Shown: positions 5,339-6,224 of the stretch, one piece after another | Numbering within the stretch: position 1 is the stretch's first letter | Layout of the letters: every line of letters begins with the position of its first letter | Source: an uncultured Oscillospiraceae bacterium | GTDB lineage: Bacteria > Bacillota > Clostridia > Oscillospirales > Oscillospiraceae | NCBI GenBank assembly: GCA_934655935.1 | Contig: CAKUHJ010000108.1 | Coordinates: 1-6,224 of the forward strand | Length of the DNA stretch: 6,224 bases | Reading direction: 5' to 3' | Translations under genes and position numbers: made by a program | The notes under the pieces: model-generated | Database searches by the model: none | What the model was told of the DNA's origin: nothing | The model's input: only the letters and a program-made list of their open reading frames with translations

Positions 5339-6172
5339 GTGCTTTACGTGTTTCTGGCGCTGGCGCTGCTCGGCGCGTGCGGCGTGACATTCGCATGGAG
5401 CGGCTTTGCCTCCTGGTCGGCCCTGTGGCAGCTGCCGGTCAGCTTTGCGGGGATTTTTCTTGCGCTGGTGCTGCTGTTTGCGCTGGTGCTGGTGGTCTCC
5501 TGCATGCTGGTCAATCCGAAAAAGGAAAATCCGCGCCCCAACGCCTATTTCCGCTTTATGCTCAATCAGTTCTGCCACATTGCGTTCTTTCTGGGCGGCG
5601 TGCGCGTGCATGTCACAGGGCTTGAAAAGCTGCCGAAGGACGGGAGGTTCATGCTGATCTCCAACCATCTGTTTGCCTTCGACCCGCTGATCTATTATTA
5701 TGCCATCGAGCATACGGAGCTGAGCTTCCTGTCGAAGAAGGAGAATTACTCGCTGTTTCTGGTCAGCCAGATCATGCACGAGCTTCTCTGCCTGCCGATT
5801 GACCGGGAAAATGACCGCGAGTCCCTGAAGACCATTCTCAAGGCCATTTCCTTCCTGAAGGAGGATAAGACCTCCATCGCCATTTTCCCCGAGGGCTATA
5901 CCAGCAAGACGGGCGAGCTGCAGCCGTTCCGCAACGGCGCGTTCAAAATCGCGCAGAAGGCGCAGGTTCCGGTTGTGGTGTGCGTGCTGTGCAATACCAA
6001 GGCCATTCTCCGGAATATGTTCCGCCGCCATACGGACGTGTATCTGGACGTTCTTGAAATCATCCCGCCGGAGGAGCTGACGGGGAAGAATACCGTGCAG
6101 ATCGGCAACGAGGCGCACCATGTCATGGAAAACGGCATCCGCAAGCGCCGCAGCATGACGGCGCCGGCCTGA
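5339..6172 (+). CDS. plsC: 1-acyl-sn-glycerol-3-phosphate acyltransferase family protein (PlsC-like)
   Basis: 277 residues. PlsC enzymes move a fatty acyl group from acyl-ACP or acyl-CoA to lysophosphatidic acid, giving phosphatidic acid for membrane lipids. Seen: two hydrophobic N-terminal segments (about 1-20 and 33-58) that anchor it in the membrane; the catalytic NHLFAFD at 109-115 (NH-x4-D); LPIDREND at 152-159 as the second motif; FPEG at 183-186, the phosphate-binding motif; FRNGAFKIA at 197-205; and VPVVVCVL at 210-217. Usual PlsC proteins have 200-260 residues; the extra length is mainly the second N-terminal hydrophobic segment. The start is GTG (see the ribosome site at 5325-5329). 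It is transcribed away from the aldehyde dehydrogenase from its own promoter. Bacteria often carry several PlsC-like paralogues, some acting on ornithine lipids or other acceptors, so the exact acceptor is unproven although the family is clear. Confidence 0.9.
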   Translation: MLYVFLALALLGACGVTFAWSGFASWSALWQLPVSFAGIFLALVLLFALVLVVSCMLVNPKKENPRPNAYFRFMLNQFCHIAFFLGGVRVHVTGLEKLPKDGRFMLISNHLFAFDPLIYYYAIEHTELSFLSKKENYSLFLVSQIMHELLCLPIDRENDRESLKTILKAISFLKEDKTSIAIFPEGYTSKTGELQPFRNGAFKIAQKAQVPVVVCVLCNTKAILRNMFRRHTDVYLDVLEIIPPEELTGKNTVQIGNEAHHVMENGIRKRRSMTAPA

Positions 6173-6182
6173 AAGTTATAAT
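6155..6182 (+). promoter_or_regulatory. Possible promoter for a gene beyond the window
   Basis: A perfect TATAAT at 6177-6182, just after the acyltransferase stop, is preceded by ATGACG at 6155-6160 (four of six -35 bases) at a 16-base spacing. The remaining bases to 6224 contain no ATG and no coding signal that I can see, and no clear terminator follows the acyltransferase. Confidence 0.3.
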
Positions 6183-6224
6183 AATATCGATCATCTCAGC
6201 TGCAGCGGGGCGAAAAAGTCTTTT

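Noticed and set aside
5260..5625. Open frame of 121 codons on the + strand starting upstream of the acyltransferase
   Set aside because: It starts upstream of the -10 box at 5302-5307, is in another frame, and its product is Arg/Gly/Ala-rich without motif.
5258..6121. Open frame of 287 codons on the - strand over the acyltransferase
   Set aside because: It is rich in His, Gln and Arg with no motif, and is antisense to the PlsC-like gene, which has its NH-x4-D and FPEG motifs in the other strand.

Overview
The window looks like a piece of a GC-rich anaerobic Firmicutes chromosome, most plausibly a gut-type Clostridia/Oscillospiraceae organism. This is inferred from strong AGGAGG-type ribosome binding sites, tight gene spacing, consensus TATAAT -10 boxes, and soluble iron-sulfur/flavin redox modules. 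The assignment is by style and gene content, not by a database match. I see no mobile element, CRISPR array, rRNA or tRNA.

Region 1 (1-3730, + strand) is the downstream part of an operon whose start lies outside the window. In order: the last 60 codons of an NAD(P)H:acceptor oxidoreductase subunit with a C-terminal [2Fe-2S] domain (AsrB/hydrogenase-gamma/PyrK type); a 220-residue iron-sulfur protein with a [2Fe-2S] ferredoxin domain and a [4Fe-4S] region, resembling SdhB/FrdB; a 533-residue flavoprotein of the FrdA/SdhA/NadB superfamily that keeps the known fumarate-reductase active-site residues; and a 403-residue transporter of the AspT/YidE/YbjL family. The first three fit an electron path NAD(P)H -> FAD -> Fe-S -> Fe-S -> FAD -> fumarate, or a similar unsaturated acid. 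No membrane anchor subunit is seen, so the enzyme would be soluble. Known members of the transporter family exchange aspartate for alanine or export succinate, so the set may be an anaerobic electron-sink pathway: import of a C4 acid or amino acid, reduction inside the cell, export of the product. The enzyme and substrate are inferred.

Region 2 (3731-3800) is a convergent junction with a strong GC hairpin that can serve as terminator from both sides.

Region 3 (3801-6172) is a divergent pair. A class 3-type aldehyde dehydrogenase runs on the - strand (3801-5165) and a membrane-bound PlsC-type acyltransferase on the + strand (5339-6172, GTG start). The 173-base spacer holds one good sigma-A promoter per direction, with a small GC dyad between them. 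The last 52 bases hold no gene, only a possible promoter for something beyond the window.
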